Positions 11,510 through 23,447 of a DNA stretch of 64,000 nt are shown here, in pieces. The translations under genes were made by a program, and so were the position numbers. Source of the stretch: Hyposmocoma kahamanoa (Eukaryota > Arthropoda > Insecta > Lepidoptera > Cosmopterigidae); the NCBI RefSeq assembly GCF_003589595.1, contig NW_020653945.1, positions 5,748,281-5,812,280 on the forward strand, written 5' to 3'. The number at the start of each line of letters is the position of its first letter. Position 1 is the stretch's first letter. The notes under the pieces were generated by a model that ran no database searches, was not told where the DNA came from, and saw only the letters and a list, made by a program, of their open reading frames with translations.

Positions 11510-11860
11510 TTTTTTTTAATTAAATTTTTATTGAATTGATATTCAATTCTTTTTTGTGAAATTACTCCACTAGTTTGTTATAACTATTAATACAAAGATC
11601 GAACACTCAGAAAAAATTCCTTCGATCCGGTCGGATTCGAACCGACGTCTTCTTGCATACCGTGCTAGACGCTATACCAACTAAGCCACGGAACGAACCA
11701 ACGGACCTCACGAATTTTTCTATGTGCTTGCGTGGTGTCTTTGTATTTGGTTTTTCAACGACTTTTTAGTCGTAGCGCCATCTATGAGAAATCTATGAGA
11801 GATTTATCACCCAGTTAGTACCTTTACAGCTACCAGTCCTGGCGAGAGATGTCGCTATTC
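11510..11860 (-). repeat. SINE-B copy, best preserved
   Basis: Reverse complement has A box TGGCTTAGTTGG and B box GGTTCGAATCC, both matching the Pol III consensus, within a tRNA-like stretch near 11622-11695. Around it are a 5' block with GCGCCATCTATGAG and a 3' tail ending TTGAATATCAATTCAATAAA. This copy gives the full order of the family. The tRNA-like module lies roughly 170 bp inside the conserved unit. Confidence 0.85.
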
Positions 11861-11904
11861 ACTGTATTCATTATTATTATTTTTTTATTATTATTAATTT
11901 TTTT

Positions 11905-12112
11905 TTGTTCAATATGATGTTTTTACTACCTTGATATTCATATACATATATATTGTGAAAATACTACACTCGTTGGTTATTATTATTATTGATGCAAAGA
12001 TTGAACAAACACAAAGAAAAATTCCTTCGCGAAAATAAAAAAAATATATTATAATATATAATTTATAATATATTGATTATAATTTATTAATTATAATATA
12101 TTGATTCATTTA
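11905..12112 (-). repeat. SINE-B tail fragment and AT-rich low complexity
   Basis: 11905-12030 repeats the SINE-B 3' part (GATATTCATATAC, ATTGTGAAAATACTACACTC, AAAGAAAAATTCCTTCG). It runs straight into a TATAATATATTGATTATAAT-type AT array at about 12036-12112. Confidence 0.7.
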
Positions 12113-13759
12113 AAAAAATACATACCCACACAATTATAAATGTCAAACACCACATTATATCAAGCCGAATGTACTTTAAAGGCTGTAATACAGTTTATTA
12201 TAAAATTAAGCACCTGATTATCAGGCACTACTTCTAAAATTTAAAAAATTGAAATGGTTCCTAAACCATTAATACTGCCATGTCTCCCAAGACTATTTGG
12301 TTTAATTAGTTATATGCAAAATTGTACCTTCCTTTTGTTATTAAAATATGTTATTTTTAAGTATTTTAACATAGTAATTATAGTGTTACTTATTATTCTT
12401 AGTAAATAAGGTGCAATAGTAGTAATCTATCTATCTGTCTATCCTGTAGACCCTTCGGCACTTCGACATGTCTCAGGCACTACAACTCCAACGAGACCAT
12501 TTGAGTTGTAATGTCCTAGGCGCTCCTCTTACTTCATATTTTCGTTTCTAAATTGAAACTAGACAAGTGTAAGATGGAATTACACGTATACTTAACAGTC
12601 ACAAAGCGTATGCTTCGATTTCATGAGTATCTAGAGTGTATATTTACATTAATTTAATACGACTTCTTGTACAGATGAATTTTGATTTTAGTATTAATTT
12701 ATAAGACTTAAAAATACTTTCAATAAAATAGTTACACCAAATTATTGTCATACAAAAAAGGACAGACAGTACATACTCGCAGTATTAAATAAATCTATTT
12801 CCAACAATCACAGATTTAGAGGTAATCTTTAGTGTGATTTACCCACAGATAGATTAACCCGTCATGCGTCCCATTTTGGTAGTGTAGCGTCCTAGAGCCA
12901 CAAGGTGGCAGCCGTGTTTTCATCCACCATTAAACAAAATAGTATATTTTTTGACGCGGAACGAGTCAAGCTCAGGTGTCTTACTCCGAGGGTTTATATT
13001 GGCTTTCAGTCTCTAGGTGAAAACTTTACTTTTCACTTCGATTGTGATATAAAAAAAAATATTATAATCGTTTTCGCTCTACAACAAAATTACGAGCCAA
13101 AATTCAGAAGTTCTCGCGGTATTTTTTTTTTGTCCAACTAGATATAGATACAACAAACGCACTAACTCGGGAAAATAATATGGCGCCCCCGTCTATGTGG
13201 AAAAGACTTGGAACTAACACCGAGCGTTCTACTGGCTATATTAGATTGTTCACTCAAAGTAAATTAAAAAATAAAGTAGGTACTTTTTACTCCCAATGGA
13301 TTATAGGATGCACTTTACTCCACTTTACACCTGATACGTAATGCTCTAACGACGTACGTTTAGGGCATGAGAAGTGAAAAATTAATTTAAAAACATTTAC
13401 CAAAATCGTTAGGAGTTACTGTGTTCTCGTAAAACTTCCTTTATTATGAGTACCAGAGCAACAAGGTAAACGTATTTTACATTATTCATAAAAGCAATGT
13501 GCAACAACTTTAATTCTGAAAGGTTGTTGATTAACTATCGTGCACAAGTGTGGGTGTACAAAAAACAGCTGTCAGCGTAGCGAAAAGAAAGCAATTTTAC
13601 GCAACATTACATTGTGCGAATCGCCGCAGTCTTTGGCGTGACAGCTGATGTGGAAACCGACTCGCATAATCTGTGGAAATGCCGCGAATGTTATTATAGT
13701 AATTGTTTGTGGTTATGACGATGTCGTTGTTGGGGCACTGATATTTCTTTATCATTACT
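12113..13759. other. no gene seen
   Basis: AT-rich, with only short open frames. None shows a recognisable protein family or splice structure. Confidence 0.4.
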
Positions 13760-13922
13760 CTGTGGCTCTAGTGAAAAGGGGTACAAGTAAAAAAAATCCA
13801 ACTTTACAAGGAGACGCGAAAAACCGTTAGCGATTAATATGATATTAAGCGTTAAGTGGTTATCACGCTTCCTTGTAAAATTGGTTTTTTTTACTTGTAC
13901 CCCTTTTCACTAGAGTCACAGA
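13760..13922. mobile_element. foldback MITE, about 163 bp
   Basis: Two near-perfect inverted arms of about 52 bp (13760-13812 and 13869-13922) share CTAGTGAAAAGGGGTACAAG and ACAAGGA, with about 56 bp between them. No coding capacity. Target duplication uncertain. Confidence 0.75.
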
Positions 13923-14442
13923 ACTAATATAATCGAATTTTTGGCGAAATTGAGTTATTAACATATCTTGGATCAGCAAAGCCTACAACCCCCTCTAATC
14001 GATTTTTTAATATCTTGTTTAGTTTCACTTCCATTGTTAAGCAAAATCAGCGTAATTGACATTATTCTAAGTGACAATAAACCTTTAGGTGCCAATAACT
14101 CGAAAGTTACCGAAATGCAAATGCGTTTGTTATGACAGGGAGGGCAAACCTCCTAGACACCTGTCACGTCGCGTCGTTGTCACCAGTGCAGATCCTTAAA
14201 CTTACCTCGTTTATTAACTAAATGATTATATACACATCGGAACACATAATTTGAGTCACTATTATGCAATTTTGAAACTAGTATACTAAACGTCTTTTCC
14301 AATGAGTCCTTGTTAGAAATTGAGATTCGCAAAACCAGGGAAAACTTTTTCTTCAATGAGAACACTATTTTTGTATTCTAGCCCTTTACGACAAAAATGC
14401 GAGGTGCCTCGAATTGTGTGTCCGGGAGTATATATTATATTA
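13923..14442. other. no gene seen
   Basis: AT-rich; nothing recognised. Confidence 0.4.
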
Positions 14443-14743
14443 TAGTAGCAGAAGAGATCCTTGTGAAAGAGTTCGTCCAGGGAAGCACTGCCACCATACC
14501 TATTTCTGTCGCCAAGCAGTAATATCAACATTACTGTGTTCCGGTTTTGAAGGGTAAGGGTGCTGGTGAAATTACAGCCACATGGAACTTGTTAACTTAT
14601 GACTTAGGGTGACGGGGGCAGTGACAGTGCCCTTCTGATCTTTGCGATTTAAAGCTCTGAGTGGCACTGCAATTGCTGGACAGACGTGTAGCTTACCATC
14701 AGGTGCACGACTTGTTCGTCCCGTCACTAGACATTATAAAAAC
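14443..14743 (+). repeat. R1 retroposon, full length
   Basis: From AGTAGCAGAAGAGATCC through GTTCGTCCAGGGAAG, CAGTAATATCAACATTACTG (the conserved hairpin), GTGAAATTACAGCCACATGG and CTTACCATCAGGTGCACGAC to a TATAAAAAC tail. It forms a tail-to-tail inverted pair with 14790-15030. Confidence 0.85.
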
Positions 14744-14789
14744 AAGATTATCAACCAGTTCTTAGCAGCAATAAGAAAACCAAAAACGG

Positions 14790-15030
14790 TTTATTTTATG
14801 ACATCAAGTGACGGGACGAACTAGTCGTGCGCCTGTTGATAAGCGATACGCCTGTCCATGACAGTGCAGTGCCACTCAGAGCTTTAAATCGCAAAGATTC
14901 AAGGGGCGCTGCCATTTCGATTGTTAATTTCACCAGCACTCTTACTTACCCTTCAAAACCGGAACGCAGTAATTGACGGCAGAAATAGGAAAGATGACAG
15001 TACTTCCCTGGATAAACTCTTTACTACTAA
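14790..15030 (-). repeat. R1 retroposon, minus strand
   Basis: Inverse partner of the previous copy, only about 46 bp away. Contains AAGTGACGGGACGAACTAGT, CCACTCAGAGCTTTAAATCG, AACCGGAACGCAGTAATT and TACTTCCCTGGATAAACTC. The second half of the hairpin is deleted. Confidence 0.85.
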
Positions 15031-16360
15031 ATTAGGTTTGAATTCAGTTTGAATGTTGGAAATAAGTGAGTGACAATGGTAACGCTGCAAAAAATCGAAA
15101 TGACTGTGTGTCGACGACAACGAAAGACTGATACATATGTCTGCTTTTAAAGCAGTGCTGTGACCATGAAGCGTGTAACCGTTCCGAAACATCGCGAAAA
15201 TAATAAGAAACCATATCGTAGTAAGAAACCTGTACCTAGTGATAAAATCGTTCAACTTCAAACAGGTACAGAGAGCAACTATTGTAAGCGGACAATATAT
15301 AGCGTATAACTATTTCCGTGGAATTTATTACTACACGCTTCCGGCTCAATACAATATTGCTTTCAAGGCGTGGTACTAATTTTATACATTAAAAGCACAA
15401 TGCTATTTTTGTGCCTACAATTAGTTATTTTTGTATGTGTCTTGTTCTCTGTATATATTTTTGAAGAAAAATGAAGTACACTCATGTACATATTTAGAAT
15501 AAATTTAAAAAAAGGCTGAAATATGGATAACAATGTTCATATGAACTGGCCACATACACCAGAGCGTTTAATTTGAAAAAATAATGACTGCAACCGCGTT
15601 TTGTTTACGAAGACGTATTTTGCAAAGTTCACTTGTACAAAGGTGTCGCCACACGCAATAACGCGGAATTGGCTTGAGCCGGTCACAAAAACCTGTAGGC
15701 CCTAGTAATTAGAGCGAAAAAGACGACGTGAATTTAAGACCACGTGTGATTGTCTGGCACATTATTATTATTACTTATTTGAGTTGAGTGGGCATCCATT
15801 TCAAAGGGGTAGCCATAATAAAAATTGTTTTCGTAATATGTGGACTCATGCCTCTTTAGGTATACCAAAATTAAATTAACATTCTGTAATCCTATATACA
15901 CACATAACTATAAGGACATCTATGTGAATATATAGTTATGTGTAATATAGTAACATTGGATATCTGATGAGCCAATGTAAGAAAGTATTTGAACCAACGA
16001 CGCCGGTTATTTCAATTCTATACTGTGTATTAAGTACGTTTATTATTTTATACTTCTTCGGTTTATGATTTCTGTGTTTGTAGCGACTTAGATTTTAACC
16101 TGTTATAGTGCAAATGTTAAATGAATAAATAAATAAATAATTTTTATCTTTACCGGCCAGTGACCCTGTAATTTAGTTCTCCACCCGACTTGCCGACAAA
16201 TTGAAAGACAATGCCAAGTATGAAGCTTCATTCTCATTATGCATCTTTTAATTAGGTCGAATATTACCTCTTTGACAGTAATTGTATCGGACGGATGTCG
16301 GACGTTGAACGAAAGTAGACCCCAGAGCCGTAACAATCGGAAATTCTAATAGTAAAATTA
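15031..16360. other. no gene; small foldbacks
   Basis: No coding region supported. 15668-15733 shares TTGAGCCGGTCACAAAAAC and GAGCGAAAAAGACG with the foldback at 17844-17986. 15893-15912 and 15931-15949 form a ~19 bp stem around ACACATAACTATA. An AAAT microsatellite lies near 16119-16142. Confidence 0.5.
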
Positions 16361-16636
16361 AAGAGTTCGTCCAAGAAAGTACAGCCAACTTATCTATTTC
16401 TGACGACAAACATTAATTTGAGCATTACTGCCCTTCGGTTTTGAAGAGTGCTGGTGAAATTACAGGCACATGAGATTTGTCGATTTATGTCTCAAGGTGA
16501 CGGACACAGTGGCAGAGCCCCTCAGATCTCTGTTATTGAAAGCACTGAGTTTCACTGCACTGTAATGCACAGGCGAGTCGCTTACCAGGCGTACGACTAG
16601 TTCGTGCAGTCACATTTCATGGTATAATGAAAAAAG
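16361..16636 (+). repeat. R1 retroposon, diverged
   Basis: Contains AAAGAGTTCGTCCAAGAAAG, GAGCATTACTGCC, GCTGGTGAAATTACAGGCAC and CCCCTCAGATCTCTG. The 5' stem of the hairpin is mutated. Confidence 0.8.
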
Positions 16637-17074
16637 TTTAATATAATTTTTAATAACAAAAAATATTTTTTTACCAAATAGATATTTTAAAAACAACAAT
16701 TACCATATATTTTTACTTCAACTTTTTTAAGCAGATGGCCTTTACTTGTTTTCGTTCGACCCGTGACCTACATTATTGACATACAATCATACAATCAAAC
16801 AGCCTTCATGCTGACATTACACTGTAATTAACCGTTTTCAATTCGCTGCTATTGCCATCACTAATAACCTATTGGTTATTAAATGAGGCGTGTCGTCGTG
16901 TCAAACAACTACCATCGATAATGTTAAAAGTAGAAGTATTTTAATAAAGTTACAAAGACGAATTTGTTTGGGCGTCCAACAAGGATATATTTGATTGTGA
17001 TATATATCAACAATATATAAAATAAACAATGATGGCGTCATGCTAGGACCTAACTACACAGCTTTTGTTTCGAG
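16637..17074. other. no gene seen
   Basis: AT-rich; nothing recognised. Confidence 0.4.
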
Positions 17075-17265
17075 TTTCTAGGTTTTCGCGATTGTTACAC
17101 ATTTGAAATGAAAATAATTTTTAAGGATCTAAACCGCGTATATTTTGTTCTTTAAAACAAACTAACGTTTCGAACCTTTTACAGGTCCAACTGTACATAC
17201 ACAGTCAGCTGTGTATATGGTACCTATGAAGGGTCCAAAACGTTGATTTGTTTGAAAAAATAAAT
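17075..17265 (+). repeat. R3 repeat copy
   Basis: Shares AGGTTTTCGCGATTGTTACA and TTTGAAATGAAA with 19275-19490 and, more weakly, 59703-59855. It then has paired words AACGTTTCGAACC and GGGTCCAAAACGTTG around a palindromic CAGTCAGCTGTG region. Class unknown. Confidence 0.55.
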
Positions 17266-17843
17266 ATCAGCGATATAGATTTGTAAAAATAGTGTCTTTT
17301 CCTACGAATAGCTTCTGCTTAAACAAAGCATCATCAATAGCGTAATTCACAATTGAGCATAGTTTTTCCCAATAAAATGTCACACCTGACTTTTAAAGCT
17401 ATTTACACACCATACGCAATATTATAAAACAAAAATTATTTAATCTTCAGACAAGTTTAGAAGTCACCACACAGATTTTAATACTAACATTGTTGCTTAC
17501 ATAAGCAATTAGTATAAACTTAGCATAAGCTGGCATAAGAATCCATATATCCATAGTAATTACAAAGACCATTCTATCATTTAACTCCCAGCAGTTTAAA
17601 AGCAGTCCTGGGGTGCGGTTTATTACGTTAAAAGCTAAATTATTATATAATAAACACTGAATTTCTGAAGCCAAATAAATAGGTGGGCAACTTAACAAAT
17701 TTTTGTTCTTGCGAACTTTGACGTTATATGGTCGACATACATTCACTCTGAAAAGTTGCCTACTTATATGATGTGTAACGCAATTCTTCACGTACTCGTA
17801 CAACTACTAAGGAAATCACAAAACTTATTGTCCCGGAAACGCG
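17266..17843. other. no gene seen
   Basis: A 118-codon open frame on the minus strand (17447-17803) has no recognisable motif, codon bias or splice context. Treated as chance. Confidence 0.4.
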
Positions 17844-17986
17844 TTAAGCCGATCACAAAAAGCTTCTTCATAAAAGAGCGCAAAAGGCTTTCTTTTCGTT
17901 TTGGCGTTCTGAGAGGTAGCGAAACGCGCAACGTCTTTTTCGCTCTTATTACTTTATGGACGTAAAGTTCTTTCTGACCGGCTTAA
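17844..17986. mobile_element. foldback MITE, imperfect
   Basis: Ends are TTAAGCCGATCACAAAAAGC and the complement of TTTCTGACCGGCTTAA, with further pairing of AGAGCGCAAAAGGC to GCGAAACGCGCAACGTC. A related half-copy is at 15668-15733. Confidence 0.5.
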
Positions 17987-18267
17987 TGCAATTCGGCATT
18001 AATAAGTGTGATGACTCCCTTATCTATCAAAAGTACATTGTAACGAGTAATCGTGGTATTTACTACGTTAATTCTTTACGTAAGTAAACTGCAAAATAGA
18101 GTCGATGAATAAAATAAAACCACTTCCTGCTGAACACTGATCTAGAATTAAATAACGCTTCTATTTCTGTATTGCTAATCGTTATACAAGTTATAAATTT
18201 TTAGAAAACTTTGAATTAATTAGATGAGATTGTGGAAATGAAAAAAGTGTTATTTTGATAATGTGTA

Positions 18268-18425
18268 AGACAACGACACCATCTACCTGGTCTCAAACTA
18301 GAGGATTATCTGTACTAAGAATACAAGAGCATTCGCTACCCAAAACACCTAGACCAGAATCAATCAGGAAAAGTTTATGTTTCAAATTGATCCTACCGGG
18401 AATTGACCTGGGAAGACAAAGAAGT
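18268..18425 (-). repeat. SINE-C, minus strand, truncated
   Basis: Reverse complement matches the family body near 60.2 kb (GGTCTAGGTGTTTTGGGTAG, then a terminal CTCTAGTTTGAGACCAGG). The tRNA-like head is lost where SINE-A begins. Confidence 0.6.
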
Positions 18426-18430
18426 CAACT

Positions 18431-18650
18431 GCCTCCGTGGCCGAACGGTTACCATGCCGGACTGCCATACAGAGGTCCCAGGTTCGATTCCGGGCCTGGA
18501 TAAATATTTGTTTGGCCTACATTTATTTCTCTAGTGAGTTTAGGTGTAATTTGTGGTTGTATATGTCTGTGTCCATGGCACCTGCGACACAGGATTTCCC
18601 TAGTGCGGGGCTATGTTGAGCGTGTCATTTATTTATTTATTTATAGAAGA
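18431..18650 (+). repeat. SINE-A, tRNA(Leu/Ser)-like head
   Basis: Head GCCTCCGTGGCCGAACGGTT (A box at 18438-18449) and B box GGTTCGATTCC at 18481-18491. Then a body with GGTTGTATATGTC, CCATGGCACCTGCGACACAG and CCCTAGTGCGGGGCTATGT and a TTTA microsatellite tail. It recurs at 25.8, 41.0, 43.3, 46.9 and 64.0 kb, so this is a SINE, not a tRNA gene. Confidence 0.85.
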
Positions 18651-19274
18651 TGTCGAGCACCCAAAGTGCAAACTGTAGGGTCATCTAAATTTTGGTTCAA
18701 ATAAAAACGATAGTATGAAAGTAAAAAAAAGGCAACTATATTATTATATACAAAATTGGTTACCACAAAAGCTTTGCATTTTTTTTCAGAAAAAAAAATT
18801 GTAAAATTTTTGCCATAACACAGATTTTAATCTAAAATTAGTTTCACCAATAAAGAACATGGCGAACCTAAGCGGCAGTGGCTCATTAAAATACCGTTAT
18901 CAGCGTATACATAAATCAAACGGTTTTAAAAGCAGTGATTTATAAAATAAACGGTAAATGACGTAAGAACACCAAATTTTATTTCAAAACGCATGTTTTG
19001 AAGGCGATTTTAACAACAGCCAACTTACGAAAACAATTAAATACTTGTCTTAAATATCTTAGGCCGAAATGGTAATCTACAATCACACAAATTATTAAAG
19101 CCTTATAGACAAACAGAACAAACCAAAATAGTAGTGGGTTTAGACGATTTGAAATTGTTGATAACTTATACATATAATTGACCTGAGAATGGTAAATAAA
19201 ATGACAATTATTTCCAATCGAAAATGTACTAGTGTTTACCCGAAGAAACAATTTGAGTAAACAATCAAAAAAAC
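18651..19274. other. no gene seen
   Basis: AT-rich; nothing recognised. Confidence 0.4.
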
Positions 19275-19490
19275 AAATCGAGTTCTCAGGTTTTCGCGAT
19301 TGTTACACTTTGAAATGAAACTATTTTTTTTTTTGGAATCCAAATCGCGTTTATTTGTTGAAAAAAAAATACACGCGATTTGGACTTGAAAAGAGCTCGA
19401 AACGTTGGTTTTTGTTAGAAAAAAAGAAGAGGAATATGCGCGATTTAAATCCGAAAACAATGTTTCATTTCAAAAAAAAAAATAAGAAAA
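19275..19490 (+). repeat. R3 repeat copy with internal stem
   Basis: Shares AGGTTTTCGCGATTGTTACA with 17075-17265. Inside, TCCAAATCGCGT near 19338 pairs with ACGCGATTTGGA near 19373. An overlapping 144-codon open frame reads through this repeat and is not credited as a gene. Confidence 0.55.
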
Positions 19491-20386
19491 AATATGATTT
19501 GCACGCGGAAAATCATCACAATGAAGCTTTAAAAACATCAACACGCGCTAAATTAACTGTTGCTAAGAAGCACCAACTTCCCATTACGAAATTTCCGCTA
19601 ACCCACTTCTATTTCAAGGCATTAATTTATCGATGTTCCATCTATGCAAGTTCTTTATTTGAAGCTCTGACGGGACTGCATTCTTATACTACTGTTAGTT
19701 GTTATTTGGGACCGCATTCCTCTGATGTCATTTGTTTTTATGGCTGTTACATGGCATTACCTTTTTTTTGGAAGAAATTCCTCACATAAATAGTAAAGAA
19801 GTTTAGTTGTTTGTATGGAGATATTGTAGGCATGTGGAATGGTACGGATGTACTTTTTGTATGCTATTAACCAAGGAACTATTCATATATAAGTATAATT
19901 CACTTTATAATGTTTGCAGCACCTAGAAGATGATATCGCAGAAATTTAATTGTCCTTTGATGTAGAAACCATCTCAAAGGATGAAATCATTGTTAATCAT
20001 TAAGTACTAACATAGGCTAAGACAATTAAGTTGACTGAATTGCAAATAAATAAAATAATAAACTCTAGGACAGAGCTTTCCAAACTGTTTTTGTCTGGTG
20101 AACCTTGGGATATTTTTTCAATTTGTCTTCGTCCACTTCGACTTTTGACCTACTTTTCTAATGTAGGGCAAGAGTCGAAGACAAATTGAAATTTAAGATC
20201 AAAGTTTTTTTATACATTTATCTAAACGAATATCTTGTTGGTATATGTCTATTATAAAATAATCTGTGTAATATGGATTACTCCGTTTACGGAAAGCCAA
20301 AATTTTGATCACTATCTGCTTAAACGGTTTCTGCTCTCGTGGACTCCCAATAACCCTCTATTACTCTCTCTATGCCTCTATTTTTA
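19491..20386. other. no gene; one hairpin
   Basis: A stem of TCAATTTGTCTTCG (about 20120-20133) and CGAAGACAAATTGA (about 20176-20189), with further inner complementarity, suggests a degenerate foldback element. Nothing else recognised. Confidence 0.5.
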
Positions 20387-20545
20387 CGCGATACAAACGC
20401 GATGCAAATGCGATACAAACGCGATGCAAACGCGATACAAAAGCGATGCAATCGCGCTTTTATATCGATGCAATCGGGCCTTTATCTCGATGCAGTAGCG
20501 CGTTAGCTTCGATGCAAATATAAATCGCAAGTGTAGCGATGCAAT
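20387..20545 (+). repeat. CGATGCAA/CGATACAA short-repeat element
   Basis: About a dozen imperfect repeats of ~10 bp built on CGATGCAAA/CGATACAAA. Ends with AAATCGCAAGTGTAGCGATG, the same phrase found near the right end of the MITE at 57235-57470. Probably a left-truncated member of that family. Confidence 0.7.
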
Positions 20546-21324
20546 TTTTTTGCATGTACCCTTTGTACGTTGAAACGAACCCCTAGGGAGTCAATATGAA
20601 CCACTTGTCGCCACCACACCAACCTGTCGTCGCTACAGTTACACTTAAACGTGAATAATTTTTTTATTTTAAAACCCAGCTGGTAGTTTTTACCGGTGCA
20701 AAGAGCCCGCTAGGTTGTCACGCTCTGGCAGCCTGCGGATTACGGTCTGCGGTGGAGCTCAGTGAAGGATACCCAATTACGGCATTCCAGGGTTTTGAAC
20801 TATACGAATGTACTCGAAGATGCAAGGAGCCTTTATCGTTGTAATACTAATAAGTTATGACAAACTGCTATAGTAATGCGTTGGCAGTTTAAGTAAAGTC
20901 ACTAGGAAGTGCTATCTGGTTTTCGCACGTTCAATACAAGATTTGTATACTCGTTCATCACCAAAAATCGAATTGAAGTGGACAATATCTCCCTCTGAAT
21001 TTCTGGAATTATTAAAAATAAAAAGCTAAAAATGTTTAGTTATTTTTTTACTTTAAATGACAATAAATTTATTTTAAATAACTACCGCAGTAAAATAATA
21101 CCTAGACCTAGTTGCACTTTTAAAAATATAGAATAAAACACAATTATTCCGAGATTTCAGACTTCTTTCATATTTAGGTAAAAGGTACTCTCAAAATACT
21201 CTGCCTATTTTGATCCCAGTTTACAACTGCTGAATAAGGTAAGATATATTATACTATTAGGTATTATTAGTTCATTCATGAATGGGTTGCCTATAAAAGC
21301 AACTGCACTTAGACATTTGTAGTG
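20546..21324. other. no supported gene
   Basis: 20680-20872 is GC-richer and open for about 58 codons on the plus strand (includes GYPITAFQGFELYECTRR), but has no start, splice site or recognised family. The rest is AT-rich. Confidence 0.4.
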
Positions 21325-21770
21325 ACTAGAGATGTGCGCCGCGGCCGCCGTCTCCGATTTTTCCTCGCCGTCGTCGCCGCCGGTGAACTTGACCGGCATA
21401 AAATCGACGTGGCGAAAATTTGTTTTATTTTAATGAAGTATCAGTTTCTTTATTAATTATTTAATATATTTTAATTCAATATTTCCTTACAATCAAAATT
21501 AATTACGTTCTAGTCTAACATCCTATTTATACCAGATTTAAATTAAGAGTGTTTATTTTTATATAATTGTTTTTTTTGTAAACACTCTATAAAATGATTA
21601 TTTTTAGTAATTGTACCTAAATACCTGCTAATGTGAAAAAACGTCGAAAAAGTTTGAATTCAAAAGTAGATTTCAACAAGGTTTTAGTGTTTTTAAACAT
21701 CTGAAAAATATACGCCACGCCAATTTCACGCTGATCACGCCGCCGCCGCCGGTCGAAAAACCATCACATG
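21325..21770. repeat. possible element with GCC-rich ends
   Basis: Two GC-rich blocks with GCCGCC runs (21333-21420 and 21713-21770) flank about 290 bp of AT-rich sequence. They contain GCCGCCGGTGAACTTGACC and CGCCGCCGCCGGTCGAAAAA. The outline suggests a transposon relic, but no TIR alignment is clean. Confidence 0.35.
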
Positions 21771-22278
21771 CCGAGTACAAGGTGTTTTTTCACTTAAATA
21801 TTACAAAAACGAGAGGGTAGCACCCTACTCACTACATACGTTTAAGTACTACAGAAATAACAATTATCAAACTAAGACAAAATTAATTATAATTATGGTG
21901 GCTATTTTGCTCACCAGTACCACTCTACTATTAATATTGCTCATGGATAGTACCTATAGTTCAACCAATGCATCAAAAAAACGTGCACGTGAACGGCATC
22001 TTATTGTTATATAATTTTACTCCCAACTTTTAAATCCCTTACTCTAGTTCGTATCGAAATAAATAACGGAAATGTGTTAAAAATAGTTGTCAATGTTGGT
22101 AATACTTTTAGGGCTGCTTTTTTGTAAGTTCGTCATTGGTTACAAATACTCAAATCAAACATTTGTTATCGGTAGGACACGGAGCAATCGTGCGTGCAAA
22201 TAACTGGATTTAGAACTTAGAATTTGGATTTCGATTTAATCTACTTTGAAATGTGATTAACCAAGTTAAAGCGTAGTT

Positions 22279-22462
22279 TTGGTTATTCTCTACCTAGTTT
22301 CGGTGGCAATTTTTATTATTTAAGTGTTCGAGTATATTATTGTGAAGTAATAAATAATATTTCAGGTTACTACACTCGAATATTAAATAATATTTCATGA
22401 TTATATTCTAGAATATTTAAATAACAAAAATTGCCACCGAAATTAGGTAAAGAAAAATAATC
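22279..22462. mobile_element. foldback MITE (TIR with TTTCGGTGGCAATTTTT)
   Basis: Left arm TTTCGGTGGCAATTTTTATT and right arm AACAAAAATTGCCACCGAAA are inverted, and the complementarity continues inward through TATTTAAGTGTTCGAGTATA. A second copy is at 40755-40922. Confidence 0.8.
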
Positions 22463-23029
22463 TGAAAATTACCCAAACAATAAACAATTTATTATCTCCC
22501 AAAACGTATAAAATATAATTAAATTATCGAACATAGAGCCAAAGAGTACAAACTAGGTTAACTCTGGGCTATGGCACTCCTGGCAAGTAAAAATGTAGAT
22601 TACTTCAGAGTGAGAACACAACACGTCGCGTGCCTCACCTACCAAAAAAATCTATTTGCTACATTATACGAGACATTTGGCCGCCATTAGGCAATAATAA
22701 TAATAATAAACGTGAGATTTTTAAGTTTATCAATATATGTCTCTGTAGTCACAGCGGACATGTGAAGTTTTACTGGTAATAGTGGTAATGTACTGCATTT
22801 TTCTACTCATTCTTAGCTGAAAAAATAGATTTCGTCAAATACTAAACTTCAGACGTTTTAATAGCAGGGTGACGCAAAGTCTGGTTCCCATTTGCATAAA
22901 TTTACCTATTCTGCGTCTACATTGCTTTTCCAACACGTTGCACCAACCTTCATGAGTATTACGATTATGAATGTTAACAAATGCGTTAAAGCTAGTAAAT
23001 AACGATGATTTATTGAAGACGCATCACGT
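22463..23029. other. no gene seen
   Basis: AT-rich, with a short AAT microsatellite at 22690-22708. Nothing recognised. Confidence 0.4.
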
Positions 23030-23174
23030 GTAGAGCCAATGCCATTCCCATATTGCAGTCATATCGTCGATCAATTGGACTTGCGTCAAATGTTAATTGT
23101 ACACTTGTTTTTGCTGCTAGACCATGGAATGAATTGCGAGCGTTATACAATTCAATATGGTGCTTGATGTAAAA
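23030..23174 (+). pseudogene. possible LINE ORF2 C-terminal scrap
   Basis: The plus-strand frame ending TAA at about 23172 reads SNVNCTLVFAARPWNELRAL near its end. The FxxAxxxWNxL pattern is typical of the extreme C-terminus of insect non-LTR reverse transcriptase proteins. No RT motifs remain, so the assignment rests on this pattern alone. Confidence 0.3.
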
Positions 23175-23447
23175 GATAATTGAAAGGAAATTTCTCGGGA
23201 GACGAATTGCAAACCTTATAAAAATGCAATGTATTCTGACTAAAATTCTTTTGAAAAGGATGCTGAGAGAGATAATAATGTTTCATATTACGCAATGTTG
23301 GGCATAAAATTAGACACAGGGTACATTTTTTTTCTATTTAACTTTATTTCACAAATTTGATTGAATAAAAATTCTATATTTTTTAAATATTTTGCGACTC
23401 GTATGTAGCGTAAATTGAAATATGTCCGTTGGTAATGTTTTTTTGTG

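Noticed and set aside
11622..11695. tRNA gene on the minus strand
   Set aside because: Pol III boxes match consensus, but the copy is one of several SINE-B units with the same flanks and the cloverleaf is imperfect.
18431..18505. tRNA(Leu/Ser)-like gene
   Set aside because: Box A and B are good, but the same unit with an identical body downstream recurs five more times, so it is a SINE head.
19355..19789. 144-codon open frame on the plus strand
   Set aside because: Begins inside the R3 repeat, Lys-rich from poly-A runs, no family signature.
20387..20545. CRISPR-like array
   Set aside because: The ~10 bp units have no unique spacers, and the host is a eukaryote.
20680..20872. GC-richer open stretch of ~58 codons
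   Set aside because: No start codon, splice sites or recognised domain; could be an old repeat. Kept only as a note.
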